Assembly (NCBI GenBank): GCA_023374045.1
Contig: CM041778.1
Span: 366,518,831 to 366,582,830, forward strand
DNA: 64,000 bases
Reading direction: 5' to 3'
Source: Limonium bicolor
Taxonomy: Eukaryota > Streptophyta > Magnoliopsida > Caryophyllales > Plumbaginaceae
Part shown: positions 49,634 through 59,982 of the stretch, piece after piece
Layout of the letters: every line of letters starts with the position of its first letter
Numbering within the stretch: position 1 is the first letter of the stretch
The notes under the pieces: generated by a model
Seen by the model: only the letters and a program-made list of their open reading frames with translations
Databases searched by the model: none
What the model was told of the DNA's origin: nothing
Program-made: the position numbers and the translations under genes

Positions 49634-50778
49634 TCACTCCGTGATAAGGTACGGTCCTACATACTTCGGGCTAAGCTTACCCTTCTGCCCAAATCTAAAA
49701 ACTCCCTTCATTGGCAAAACTCTGAGGAAGACTCGATCGCCTACTGCGAACTCGAGGTCTCTCCTCCGGACATCAGCATATGACTTCTGTTTGTCCTGGG
49801 CTATCTTCATGTTCTTGCGTATCTGCACAATATCCTCTTTCATCTGGTCTAGGTACTCTGGCCCTAAGATGATATTCTCACTGGCCTCGTCCCAACATAG
49901 TGGTGTCCTGCATGGCCTGCCGTACAATGCCTGGAATGGTGGCATCAGAATGGATGCATGATAACTGTTGTTGTACGCAAACTCGATCAGGTGTAGTCGA
50001 TCCATCCAGCTTCCCTGGAAGTCTAAGGCACAAGCTCTAAGCATGTCCTCTAATGTTTGAATTGTTTGTTCACTCTGACCATCTGTCTGTGGATGGAAGG
50101 CTGTACTTAGCTTCAACTTCGTACCCAATGCCTCCTGAACTTGCTGCCAAAATTTGGAAACGAATCTAGAATCTCTATCTGACACAATCGACTTGGGTAC
50201 ACCGTGGTGTCTAATGATCTCTCTCTGGAAGAGGTCCGCCAGCTTGAGGACTTTCCAAGTGTCCTTGATAGGAATGAACTTAGCTACCTTCGTCAGTCTA
50301 TCGACGATGACCCATATCATGTTAGCACCTCCTCTAGTCGGTGGAAGACCTACCACATGGATATATCCTCGAACTTCCAATAAGGAATGGGCATCGGCTG
50401 TACTAAACCGCCCGGTCTCCAGTGCTCGAACTTCACTTTCTGACACGTCATACATCTCGCCACAAATTCTGTAACATCTTTCTTCATACCACTCCACCAG
50501 AAATATAATTTCAGATCCTTGTACATCTTCGATGATCCTGGGTGTACTGATAAGGATGAGCAATGAGCTTCCTGTAATATCTTTTCCTTCAAGTCGGGGC
50601 TGGACTCTGGAATGCACAAACGACTATTTATTCTGATTAACCCGTCTTCATTGAGTACAAAATCATACTTCTGTCTCTCAAAGATACCGTCAGTCAACTG
50701 CTGCCTGATAGTCTTCATGTACAGGTCATTATCTTGAGCACAACGTACCTCCTCGATGAAGTCGTTGTCTCCTGTCAT
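49634..50778 (-). pseudogene. Tekay integrase (zinc-binding and catalytic core)
   Basis: The upper frame (50350-50778) holds the zinc-binding HHCC part: EAH, then HPGSSKMYKDLK, WWSGMKKDV and CMTCQKVK. A shift leads to the long frame down to 49634 with the catalytic core. The first Asp is in WVIVDRLTK, the second in IVSDRDSRF, and the Glu in SEQTIQTLED, so the D,D,E triad is complete. The GKLSPKYVGPY motif of the C-terminal fold is followed by the chromodomain. The enzyme joins the cDNA ends to chromosomal DNA. The frame break near 50380 disables this copy. Confidence 0.88.
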
Positions 50779-50804
50779 GACAAATAAGGAATGAGCTCTA
50801 CGGC

Positions 50805-51479
50805 TCAGGCGTCAGCAACTACTTTGCCTTGCCCTCCTTGTACCTGAGGTCGATGTCGTAGTCCTTCATAAACTCGACCCATCGCCTCTGCCTCATGTTA
50901 AGCTCCTCCTGAGTGAATAAATGTTGAAGGCTCTTATGATCTGAGTAGACTATCACTGTAACTCCATATAAGTAGTGGCTCTAGATCTTAAGTGCAAACA
51001 CAACTGCTCCCAATTCCAAATCGTGAGTCGGGTAATTCTCTTCGTGTTTCTTCAGCTGTCGTGATGCATAAGCAACAACCTTCCCATTCTGCATAAGTAC
51101 ACACCCTATCCCTGTGCCTGAGGCATCGCAATATACTTCAAACCCGTCGGTCCCCTCTGGAATGGTGAGTATGGGTGCCGACCTCAGTAGGTACTTCAGT
51201 GCCTGAAAGGATCGCTCGCAATCCTTAGTCCATACAAATGGAGAGTCTTTCTTCATCAGGCTCGCCATTGGGTTTCGCCAGTTTGGAGAAGTCTTGTACA
51301 AATCTTCGATAGTAACCATCTAATCCCAAGAAACTACGGATATCTGTCACTGTCTTCGGTCTCGGCCAAGTTTTAACTGCCTCAATCTTCGCAGGGTCTA
51401 CAGATATACCGCTGACTGATATTATATGCCCTAGAAAGGCTACACTGTCTAACCAGAAATCACCTTCGAAGCTTGGCAT
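50805..51479 (-). pseudogene. Tekay RNase H and RT thumb/connection
   Basis: The upper part reads [21 protein letters not shown] and [13 protein letters not shown], the conserved connection after gypsy reverse transcriptase. The RNase H follows with [10 protein letters not shown] (first Asp), [13 protein letters not shown] (Glu) and YSDHKSL (Asp), and ends at a damaged ADALSRR motif near 50810-50826, where one base is missing. Frame changes occur near 51230-51320 and a stop replaces the Trp after FALKI near 50980. It would degrade the RNA strand of the hybrid during reverse transcription. Confidence 0.85.
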
Positions 51480-52168
51480 ACAACTGGTTCTCTCTCATGG
51501 TTTGCAAAACTTGCCTTAGATGCATCTCTGCTCGTCCTTAGTCTTAGAATAAACTAGAATATCGTCGATGAACAACTACCAATGAGTCTAACTGCTCCCT
51601 GAACAATCGTTATAAGATCCATGAATATTGCTGGGCGTTTCGACAAGCCAAATGGCATAACTGTGAACTCATAGTGCCCATAGCGCGTTCGAAAAGCTGT
51701 CTTCTCTATGTCTCCATCCGCTATCCGTATCAGGTGGTATCCTGATCTCAGGTCAATCTTCGAGAAACTGTAGCGCCTCTTAATTGGTCGAACAGATCAT
51801 CAATCCATGGTAACGGGTACTTATTCTTCACCGTGACTGCTTAATCTCCCTGTAGTCATGCATGTCGCATGCTATCATCCTTCTTCTTCACATAAAACTG
51901 GTGCTCCCCATGGTGATGCACTCAGTCTGATGAAACCTTTGTCAAGCAGATCTTCTAACTGGATCTTCAACTCTTTCATCTCTGCTGGTGCCATTCTGTA
52001 AGGTGCTTTAGCAATAGGCCCTGTGCCTGGTATTAAGTCGATGGAGAACTCCACATCCCTCTTGGGTGGCATCCCTGGTAAATCTTCAGGAAATAAATCA
52101 GAAAATTTGAAACGACTGGTATATCTGACTGTGTCTCCTCTTCCTGCCTCATGTCCTGGACATAGCAC
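51480..52168 (-). pseudogene. Tekay reverse transcriptase
   Basis: From the upstream side it reads FPEDLPGMPPKRDVEFSIDL, PYRMAPAEMKELK and GFIRLSASPWGAPVL, the standard entry to gypsy reverse transcriptase. Shifted frames then give [23 protein letters not shown] with the first catalytic Asp, and [13 protein letters not shown] with VMPFGL. The signature [10 protein letters not shown] is at 51543-51572 (FIDD box). Insertions and deletions near 51590, 51780 and 51880 break it. Confidence 0.87.
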
Positions 52169-52379
52169 AAATAGACTGGCTGTCCCTTCTTCACCTTCTT
52201 CATCAATGTGATAGCAGATACTAGCTTGAAAGTCGGTTCTTTTGGAGTACTGCGATATGAAACTGTCATGCCCTTCGGCTCTTCAGTTGTAATCTATGCT
52301 CTGCGTAATGTAGACGTCCCTTGTATTTCTAAGCCAATCCATGCCCATGATAATGTCAAAACCCAATTATCCAGCTCAA

Positions 52380-52640
52380 TCAAGTCCGCCTTAAATCTTC
52401 ATCCATGATATTAATCTGAATCCCTTGTGCAGTTTCGTGCACCTCACTCTCTCCTTCGTCGGTAGTGTGACTAGGAAACTGAGAGAGGCTCAGGGTTGTC
52501 TCCTTCCTTGCTAATGTAGAGGATATAAAGGAATGAGACACTCCTGAATCGAAGTATCGATGCATTCACGCCATTTACTGTGAAGGTTCCCATGATGACA
52601 TTCCCCTTATCCTTGGCCTCGGTCTTGTCCAAACATTCAA
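52380..52640 (-). pseudogene. Tekay aspartic protease
   Basis: The segment GTFTVNGVNAS precedes FDSGVSHSFISSTLARK, the retropepsin active-site region. The catalytic Asp and Gly are kept, but the usual Ala after DSG is Val here (DSGVS). A one- to two-base shift separates the two segments near 52555. A linker with PKEPTFKLVSA (about 52205-52245) connects to the reverse transcriptase. It normally cuts the gag-pol precursor. Confidence 0.75.
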
Positions 52641-52770
52641 CACTGCTCCTCCATTAGACTCGTGGCCTGGGGTTAACAATTCGTAAGATAGTGAGGTTGG
52701 GTGTATGTCTCAAAGGAATTAAAATGCCATTCATTAATCCAATGATTCTTACATACAAGCTTCATATTAC

Positions 52771-53550
52771 TCAATATTGCCTAAATGTCAAATTCAAACC
52801 ATCCGGTTTCAAATGCGTAGTATTTACTAAGGTTGAGGGGGTTGTATTCAACTTAATGCTCTTAATCCCATGGTACACTAATCTTGATTCTCCACCAAAT
52901 ATCAATACATCTCCTGACTTCAAGATAACCTGCTCGCCTTGTCCATCCTATTCTGATCACCGTATAGAAACTCAGCATCATCCCAATGGAGAATGATACA
53001 ACTAGTATCCCTCTGGTAATTGACTCAGATGTCTCATCTCGGTCCTGGTGTAATCCTAGTTTTCCCCTTTCTCATAGAAGTTCGCAATACAATGTCGGCT
53101 CTCATGTCTGGAATGGGGTTGGTTTTAATTGTTGTGCAATCTTGACCGCTTCTGTCACCAAAGTTTGAAAAATATCGGGTATCCTAGGAACTAGTGCTCC
53201 ATCTATCTTTCTTACTTCTTGATACAACCTAGTTTGTGGATCCCAATCCTTACCCATACACATCGTATACAATTAAGTTTTGATCCCTCTCATATCCTGG
53301 AGTGTAAAATCCTCCAAGCCTATTCCCAAAGTTCTACATTCATTTACAATAGCTATTTGTTCATCTAGGGTTAGATATTGCTTGAGTAGGGTCATGCCGG
53401 GTCGAAGTACTTGGCATTCTTTCTCTGGATATTCCCGACCTTCGCTCATAGGCTCAGGTGATCTCGGTCTCATAGGTAAGGGGTAACAGATGTCGAGTAT
53501 CCTATTAGGTGAGAGGTTTCCTAAGTTAGGTCTCTCTAAACTTTGATTCA
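52771..53550 (-). pseudogene. AlkB-like Fe(II)/2-oxoglutarate dioxygenase captured by the retrotransposon
   Basis: Minus-strand reading, with three or more shifts, gives a whole AlkB-like protein of about 260 residues. It begins ILDICYPLP and QVLRPGMTLLKQYLTLDEQ, then GFYTPGYERDQ, MCMGKDWDPQTRLYQ, ANFYEK and KLGLHQDRDE. The end holds VVSFSIG, DAEFLYGD, SGDVLIFGGESR, VYHG and LNLTFRQY with TGA at 52771. The iron ligands HxD (53042-53050) and distal His (52870-52872) and the 2-oxoglutarate Arg of FRQY (52780-52782) are all present. The order and wording match plant AlkB homologues of the ALKBH1-like group, which oxidatively demethylate nucleic acids. No intron interrupts the aligned part, and no poly-A tail or duplication flanks it. 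It lies between zinc knuckle and protease on the coding strand, so it seems part of the element rather than a later insert. Confidence 0.83.
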
Positions 53551-53552
53551 CA

Positions 53553-53635
53553 CTAAACACATACAAGTCTCATCGACTAAATAACTGTAAACACACATTC
53601 ATGCATCATGCTTTTGGTTTAGGTTCTAGGCTTAC
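53553..53635 (-). other. possible third intron, between zinc knuckle and AlkB
   Basis: On the minus strand GTAAGCC follows GAAACCG, and possible acceptors are TTTACAG (near 53584) and GTTTAG (53553), giving 52 or 83 bp. Neither joins the flanking frames exactly, so this is only a candidate. It is listed because its start resembles the two better-supported introns upstream. Confidence 0.3.
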
Positions 53636-53659
53636 CGGTTTCGCACTGAGCGCTAGCCT

Positions 53660-54000
53660 CAGCGCCTGAAGTTCCCACTGAGTACAGGGTGTTTCTTCCT
53701 GGAACTATATCCTTTCCCTTCTGGCTCCCGGATGAGGATGGCTGTCCTCCCGTCCTCTAGTATAGGTGTTATTCTGCGGCGCCTGACCTCCTCTTGGTCC
53801 GCCCGCCTCAATAGCTGAGGTCCTCTGTGAATCTCTAGATCCCTTGTAAACTCGGCTTCCTGGGTTGGAAAAACATTCATACTCCCGGTGGCCTTCCTTT
53901 TTGCAATAACGGCACTCCACCTTCCTGCCTGAACAATCCACGCCTGGGTGATCATTTCCACAACGCCTATAGTAGTAGTGGCGCTGGGTTGGCTTAGTGC
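53660..54000 (-). pseudogene. Tekay gag zinc knuckle exon
   Basis: After the intron at 54001 the frame reads TKPTQRHYYYRRCGNDHPG and VECRYCKKEGHREYEC, a classical C-x2-C-x4-H-x4-C nucleocapsid knuckle that binds the genomic RNA. A preceding CGNDHPGVDC may be half of a second knuckle. The Gly/Arg-rich continuation ends with a stop near 53707. A further segment, PCTQWELQALRLALSAKP, follows in a shifted frame before the AlkB part. Confidence 0.82.
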
Positions 54001-54077
54001 CTATTGTTTATACAACATGGTTTTGCAAAGGTATAGCTAATAATCATTTTGGTTAAGTGAGAGGTGGGTATCCTTAC
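54001..54077 (-). other. intron in the retrotransposon gag (77 bp)
   Basis: The minus strand reads CCTAAGG|GTAAGGATACC ... AAACAATAG|GCACTAAGCC. Removing the 77 bp joins AAG G to GC ACT AAG and gives PPKGTKPTQRH in frame, straight into the zinc knuckle. Within the interval the frame is lost. Donor, acceptor and length are those of a small plant intron. Confidence 0.7.
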
Positions 54078-54199
54078 CCTTAGGTGGTGCCGATCTAAGT
54101 GGCTGAGCATTAATGGCTGGGCCGGTCAGACGAGGGACCTGCTCCTTCATCTTCTGCCTCTGGAAGTCCTTCTGCCCCTTCTTCTTATCAAAGAATTTC

Positions 54200-54277
54200 C
54201 TGTTGAAGGTTTAGGTTAGTGACCAAATTATGTGTAGGTAATATATGAGTACTCCTTCTCAATCAAAGTTTCCTTAC
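54200..54277 (-). other. second intron in the retrotransposon gag (78 bp)
   Basis: The minus strand reads GGGGAA|GTAAGGAAAC ... CCTTCAACAG|GAAATTC, with CACTAACCTAAAC as a likely branch-point region. The downstream exon reads FFDKKKGQKDFQRQK and QVPRLTGP, the usual gag continuation. As it stands the join is one base out of frame, which a single later indel would explain, since the copy has many. Confidence 0.6.
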
Positions 54278-55042
54278 TTCCCCTTCTTGTAGTAACCGCC
54301 AGAGGTTGCTCCCCCATCTTCTCCTCAGTATTCTTTCTTTTCTTTCCCTGGGCCTCTTCCCTGGATTGAAGCATTAACTCGGTTGCTGATGCAGCATCAT
54401 AGCATTCTTGAATAGTAGTGAAACGTATTGCTCCCATGGAACTCTGGATGCGATACTGTAGACCTCCCCTAAATTTCTGAATCTTCACGGTATCGGAGTA
54501 GTCGACCCCTGGTATGTAATCTAGCAGACTGATGAATCGTGCGTAGTACTGGTCAACCGTCTGACTCCCCTGGATCAGGGTCTCGAATTCTTGTCTCTTC
54601 CTTTGCTTCAGGTGTTCGGGGTAGTACTTCTCCCGCAACACTTCCACAAATGTTGTCCATCCAAAGTTTGGTGTAGCTCTATGGTGGCCCTCGACAGACC
54701 GCCACCAAATGTCTGCTGTGTCCTTCAGGTATACGCTGCTATGTCGACCTTCTGGAACTCTAACAGCCTTGAACGCCTTCTGGTGTTCTACAATGAATTT
54801 CTCTAGTGCGGCGGGGTCTGGTTCCCCTGAATACGTCGGTACTCTAGCGTCTGCAACGCTCTTCAACCAGTTGGTTTCTCTGGGCTGCGGCGGGTGGGGT
54901 ATGGCTCCCGCAAACTGAGCTCCTAGCTGCTGGGCGAAGGTTTCCATGGCCTCTGCTAGGCCTGGTATCTCTGGGACATTTGGTGTCTCTCCTCTCCACC
55001 TCGTCCACTACTGCCTCCACGTGGTCTTCCAGCTCTTGACAT
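54278..55042 (-). pseudogene. Tekay gag, N-terminal exon
   Basis: The start ATG at 55042 opens MSRAGRPRGGSSGRGG, an Arg/Gly-rich N-terminus usual for Tekay gag. A one-base shift before 54950 leads to a frame with FAQQLGAQFAG, PTYSGEPDPAALEKFI, DIWWRSVEGHH, FVEVLREKYYPEHLKQRKRQEF, SQTVDQYYARF and KFRGGLQYRIQ. This is the retrotransposon gag capsid domain (UBN2 / Retrotrans_gag type). It assembles the virus-like particle in the cytoplasm. The PBS is about 210 bp upstream, leaving a short leader. Confidence 0.86.
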
Positions 55043-55249
55043 CTATAAGATGTATATTCTTATTACTACTCGGTGTTACACCGTTTTACATACACAATCA
55101 CAAACATGTAATAAAGCTAACTACTAGCAATAAAGATATCCCTAGGATTTTTCTTTCTAAGTCACGAATCCTCACAGACGTTTCCCGTATCCCAAGATTC
55201 CTATGCTCACTGTTCTTGACTCAGTATCTCTTCATCAGAGCGTAACAAC

Positions 55250-55261
55250 GCTCTGATACCA
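55250..55261 (-). other. primer binding site of the Tekay-type element
   Basis: On the minus strand, five bases after the LTR end, stands TGGTATCAGAGC, complementary to the 3' end of initiator tRNA-Met. It is followed by GTTGTTACGCTCTGATG, so the site can also form a small hairpin. Confidence 0.88.
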
Positions 55262-55266
55262 CTTTT

Positions 55267-58200
55267 TGTAACACCCCTAATCCTAAACCTATAATAACGT
55301 CGCAGTCGTAGCATATAAATAATAATTCGTAGCGGAAATTAAATCTATCTAACTTAGGTGTTACACGCCGTTACTCACCCTTGTGAGTAACAAGGCAACC
55401 TTACTCCATCCAACAACTTCAACTCCTCACCACTGTGATGAACAAGATACTGAGCATACTTAAACTTACAAACCAAATCCAAACTGAGCAACTAAATGAA
55501 ATACAACAAACTCCAAAATACAGTACACAATAAAACTAAGAGTGTTTATTGGAACACATCATCTACCCTGTTTCCCCGCACTCCGGCTTGTGTCTTCTCA
55601 GTAACCTGAAATGTTTTGCCCATTGAAGGGCTCAGCAAACGATATGCTGGTATGCTAAATGTAGTCCTAAGTCATCTAGATTCCTTAAGTCGTTTAGCCA
55701 TCTTGATAATAGATTCATTACATGATAATCCGGTTTACAATAATAACAGTAATAACTGTAAATGTTAAACAATCACATAACAGTTCACCTGCAAACATCA
55801 GTGCATAATAGTATACAATAACCAATAAACAAACACCAATAATCCATAACAATAACTAAACAAGATACGCGTATTAATTAACTGTACTTGTTAGTAGGTC
55901 ACATGACCCTTATCCTTTTAAAACCAACCATTTAAACCTTTCCAATTAAATTCCACCTTAGGCGTCAAGTTAAGACAACCCTTAATAACGTATTAATGGA
56001 CAGTAGTCCCCTGGGTTCCAAAGGAACCGTTACCAGCTGACCTTATGGCCCTGGATAATTATTTTGACCGATCCGGTCGAACTTGTGCACCAACAGCAGT
56101 GCCCTCTGCCATCATCGAATGTGGATAATGGATTCCCTTGAGTGACTCTTGATATAGTCCCTCGTCGTAGTGATCACGATGCGCAACAGAAAGTCGAAAC
56201 AGTCTGGATTTCTCTCTTTATAAGTTAGCTCTTTAGTCAATGATACAATAACCAATCCTTGAGTTAAGACTATAACAGTTGACCATCAGTTTGGTTCATG
56301 TAATACCTAAAGGTCAGTTAGTCTTGTTTGAGTTTAGATGTATAAACTCCCAGTCATAAGACGATCACGTAAAATAAAACGCAGTGGTGTCGAGCAATAC
56401 AGTATACAAGATAATATACATAAATCACAGATATCGCTCTTAAACAATTAAACACACAACTTCTGGACCTTAGGAAAATCCTTAGGACATTCAGACCACA
56501 CATACATAAATCCCGTTCACCTGTAACTGCTAGCTTGACAATCACGCTCTAGTAGTTTCTTCCCGTACGCTGTTATCTTGCAATGCAATCCGGTAAGTGT
56601 TAATATAATAATCATAAGCATTACAGTACTGTCACTACAGAACTATTACTCTGTATTACTACACCCCCCGTATGTTCTTTATTCCCCACTGTTATTTAAC
56701 AGTGGTTCTAGGTAGTTTAACAGTTCGTTATTTCATGTGATAACTACATGTGATAATGAATTTCCATTGTATGGTATATCTTTATCTCATTATTCATATC
56801 CCATATTATTTTCACTTAGTCCATATATTAATATCATTTGGTTATTTTCATTATAACCACAATTATTTTATAAACTTTACATTATACTCCATATGTATTA
56901 TATTACTTAATTTTAATTCTTTCTTTATTAAATTACCAAACTAACCTTATAGTTTCGGTATTTATATTTTGGACACATTAACTTTTGTAAATTATAAATC
57001 AACCACTTAAACTTTCAGTAATTACAAATCAAATATTCTAACTTTTATAAATTACTATTTAACCCCATGAACTTTCGATTTCGACATATTCTTTTCCTAT
57101 ATTACAATACTTTAACCCCAAAACTTTATAAGTTATATATTAACTTATAAACTATGGTTTTTAATATCAAATTCTTTTAAATAACCGAAATGACCCATAT
57201 ACTTTTTAAATTACATTTCCGCCCCATGTCTAATTCGGTTTTACATATTCTTATAAATTACATATTCACCCTAAAACTTTTATAAACTTAATATTTCATG
57301 TCATAAATCATTTTAACCCAAAGTTTTGGTCAACAGTTTGACCAAGACTTAATTTCATGATTAATACTTTTAATATACCCAGAAAAACATAAGTAATTCG
57401 GTTTTACTCCAATCTTTCCATAAATTACAAAATAGCCTCAAAAATTTATAAAATGCTATTTTTACACTTAAACACTTGTTTAAATCACCAAAATTCATAA
57501 TATTAATTCCTACCTTATATTATATCATAACTATACCAAATAACTCCTTAAACTCTCGCAATTATAATTAATACACCAATCTTTTCAAAATTTACAATTT
57601 AGCCACATACTTTATAAACTAGCCATTTAAATACTTGTAGCTATTTTTAATACTCCCAAGATTTATAATATAAGCTAATACTTATATACTTCAAAAATCA
57701 CCAAATAGAACATTTCATTCTCTTTTAATAAACATTTACCATATAGTTTTAAAACTTGATTTAAACCTTATAATAAGTATATATAAATGTAATAAGCCAT
57801 ATAACACTTCTAAAAATTATGCTAATGACTTAGAATGTTTATAAGCTCAAAATAGAACATTTAGTTCATAGATGTTTCGGTTTAATCATATATGTATCAT
57901 ATTTAATTTTTGTGACACAAGTTTTACCTTAAGGTAATAATCTTACCTTATATGTTATATTTTCTTGACCTTATAACCTATAGTTTTCGGCCCTAATCTA
58001 ACCAAGGGTTGTACATAAATTTTATACTAAAGTTTGAAGCTTAAATCAAACTTAAACTTAATAAATTTAATTATAGAAACTTACTCCTTAAATCAAGATG
58101 ATTCTTGTACTTGATTTCTTCTTGGATTCCAAGCTCCTCCAATGCTATATGGTTGTAGAAGTTTCGGCCTCCATATGTAGATTTAGGAGATCCATGTGTT

Positions 58201-59412
58201 AGACTTCTAACAAGGATTTATAAGTAAGATTTGGAGTAGTTTTACAAGAGTTTACCTTAGGTATTTTTCAAGGAATTTTCGGTACACCTTGGGATGATTG
58301 TAGATCCAGTTTCCTTCATGAAATGAAGAAGAAACATAGGTTTAGAAGTTCTAAATTTTCAGAAATTCCTTAAGGTATTTTACTAGGATTTTCAACTTGA
58401 AAATATACCTTAACTTGATCTTGTTATTCCTTGTGTTGTTGTTGAATCTAGGTAGCTCCTTGGAACACTTAAGCTTGGTGAAATCTTGTTGGTTTGCTAG
58501 GATGATTCTTGCTTCAAGACTTAGTGGATTTAGCTAGGAAAATTACATAGAAATGGTGTTAGAACTTAAAACACCATTAATGGAGCTTTGATGCTCTAAG
58601 GAATAAACTAGAAAATGAAGAAAGAAAAGAGAGGGAAATAGAGCCTTACCAATCGGCTGAATGAATGGGCAAGAAAGAATGAAACTTACGTATGGCATTA
58701 AGGAGTTAGGAAAGGATAGAATTTTTGACACAATAATGTCAATTGTCTAATCTTTCCTTTGTTTATTGTTTGATTGTTTGGCTCCATAAAATGCCCATTA
58801 TTGACTAGGCTTTCGGCTGAGACAAGGAGGAAGGGAATAGCTTTGTTTGATAATTGAAACAAGAGGACAAAGACAAGGTAGGTAGATGTTTTCTTTAAAT
58901 TTTCTAAGTAGAATACCATGCCAATGTTGACTCCTTTCTCCTTGTATTTACGGTAATGTGCTGCTTGTGTAGCATTTGATTTTTATCCTTTGAAACATGA
59001 GAACATGCCTATGTTGGTAGATGTCTTATTTGATTAATTATAGAGCAATCAAATCTTCCTTTTCCTTGCATAAAATCGGTAATAGGTGCTGTAGGAGATC
59101 AATTGGTTTTTGTTGTATTAGACATAGATATATGCATAGTTAGGTAGCTGTTTTATTTGACTAACATTTAACAATCAATCTAGATTTCCCTTACACAAAA
59201 TCGGCAGCCTTAAGGCTAGCACATGGGCTGCTCAATTATCATGAATTAAACTAGTACAACATGTGGTAAAGTAGATCTAGTTGCTTATTCAATTTCATTA
59301 CTTTTCCTTATTATTCTCCTTGTTGTTTTCTTGCAGGATTTTGGTAATGGAGAGCCTCATTTGGCTGAGATTATTTGACATTATAACATATGGAACATGG
59401 GAGATGAGTCAC
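55267..59412 (-). repeat. 5' LTR of the Tekay-type element, cut by an Athila insertion
   Basis: This aligns throughout with 43543-47689 of the other LTR. After GAGTCAC at 59412 the match ends and the Athila-type LTR begins; the missing 1143 bp should continue beyond that element. A comparison of about 200 bp at the start shows eight differences. Open frames here are without motifs. Confidence 0.92.
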
Positions 59413-59665
59413 TGATAAGTCAGGAATTTGTCTAAGTTTACTAGACTAATTCATGCTTAATTTTCTACATTATACATTAACTTTCCTCTTAATGCTTTAA
59501 TTACTCTTCATTGTTATATTTGTCCCCAATGATCGATTTCATATGTTTTCAGGATAAAATACTCAACAAAGTGCTTAAATGAAGATTTTAGAGGTTAGAG
59601 CAACATGGGAAGTCAAACCAGAGTCAAATACAGATTTTCATTGACCACGGCTGTGCTTTATTGAG

Positions 59666-59840
59666 GGTCCGGGTTTGCAGCTGGGTTTATAAACCCACCA
59701 CCTCGTCACAGAACCTTCTGCCCAATTTCAGATGCGGTCCGGGTTTGTGTCTTACTTTGCAAACCCGGACCATCCTAAGCGAGACTTTCTGCCTCTTTTC
59801 AGACGCGGTCCGGGTTTGTCCTACTTTGCAAACCCGGACT
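59666..59840. repeat. three CCGG-core hairpins in the Athila LTR
   Basis: GGTCCGGGTTTG and its inverted copy CAAACCCGGACC form stem-loops at 59736-59771 and 59807-59840, and a shortened form (GGGTTTAT-AAACCC) at 59666-59699. The units are spaced about 70 bp, and CAGA(A/C)...TTCTGCC...TTTCAGA lies between them. Confidence 0.8.
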
Positions 59841-59970
59841 AATACAAGCGGAGCGCCAGAAGTCGGTTTCGGAAATAACGGAATTGTTGTTTATCTCTAA
59901 TATCTGTATTATATCTTTTATCCGACGCTTAATTAGGGGAGATTAGAGATAGATTAAAGATAGATTTCTT

Positions 59971-59982
59971 GGTTATAAAAGG
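59971..59982 (+). promoter_or_regulatory. TATA box of the Athila LTR
   Basis: GGTTATAAAAGGGG is a strong plant TATA box, 560 bp into the LTR. Transcription should start about 30 bp downstream, near 60005-60010, which would mark the U3/R border. Confidence 0.6.

Larger units (their letters stand above)
43543..59412 (-). mobile_element. Tekay-type chromovirus (Ty3/gypsy), minus strand, with extra AlkB domain
   Basis: Two long LTRs begin (plus-strand reading) TGTAACACCCCTAATCC at 43543 and 55267. Between them the minus strand encodes gag, zinc knuckle, an AlkB-like dioxygenase, protease, reverse transcriptase, RNase H, integrase and a C-terminal chromodomain. The integrase-then-chromodomain order and the chromodomain sequence indicate a chromovirus, best fitting Tekay/Del. 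The PBS is of the initiator tRNA-Met kind and the PPT is intact in place. The upstream LTR (right side) is cut by the Athila-type element at 59413. Sampled LTR stretches differ at about 3-4 percent of positions, so the insertion is not very recent. Nearly every coding domain has frameshifts, so this copy cannot move by itself. Confidence 0.93.

Noticed and set aside
52691..53168. Plus-strand open frames opposite AlkB
   Set aside because: Antisense shadows of the AlkB and protease-side sequence with no motifs of their own.
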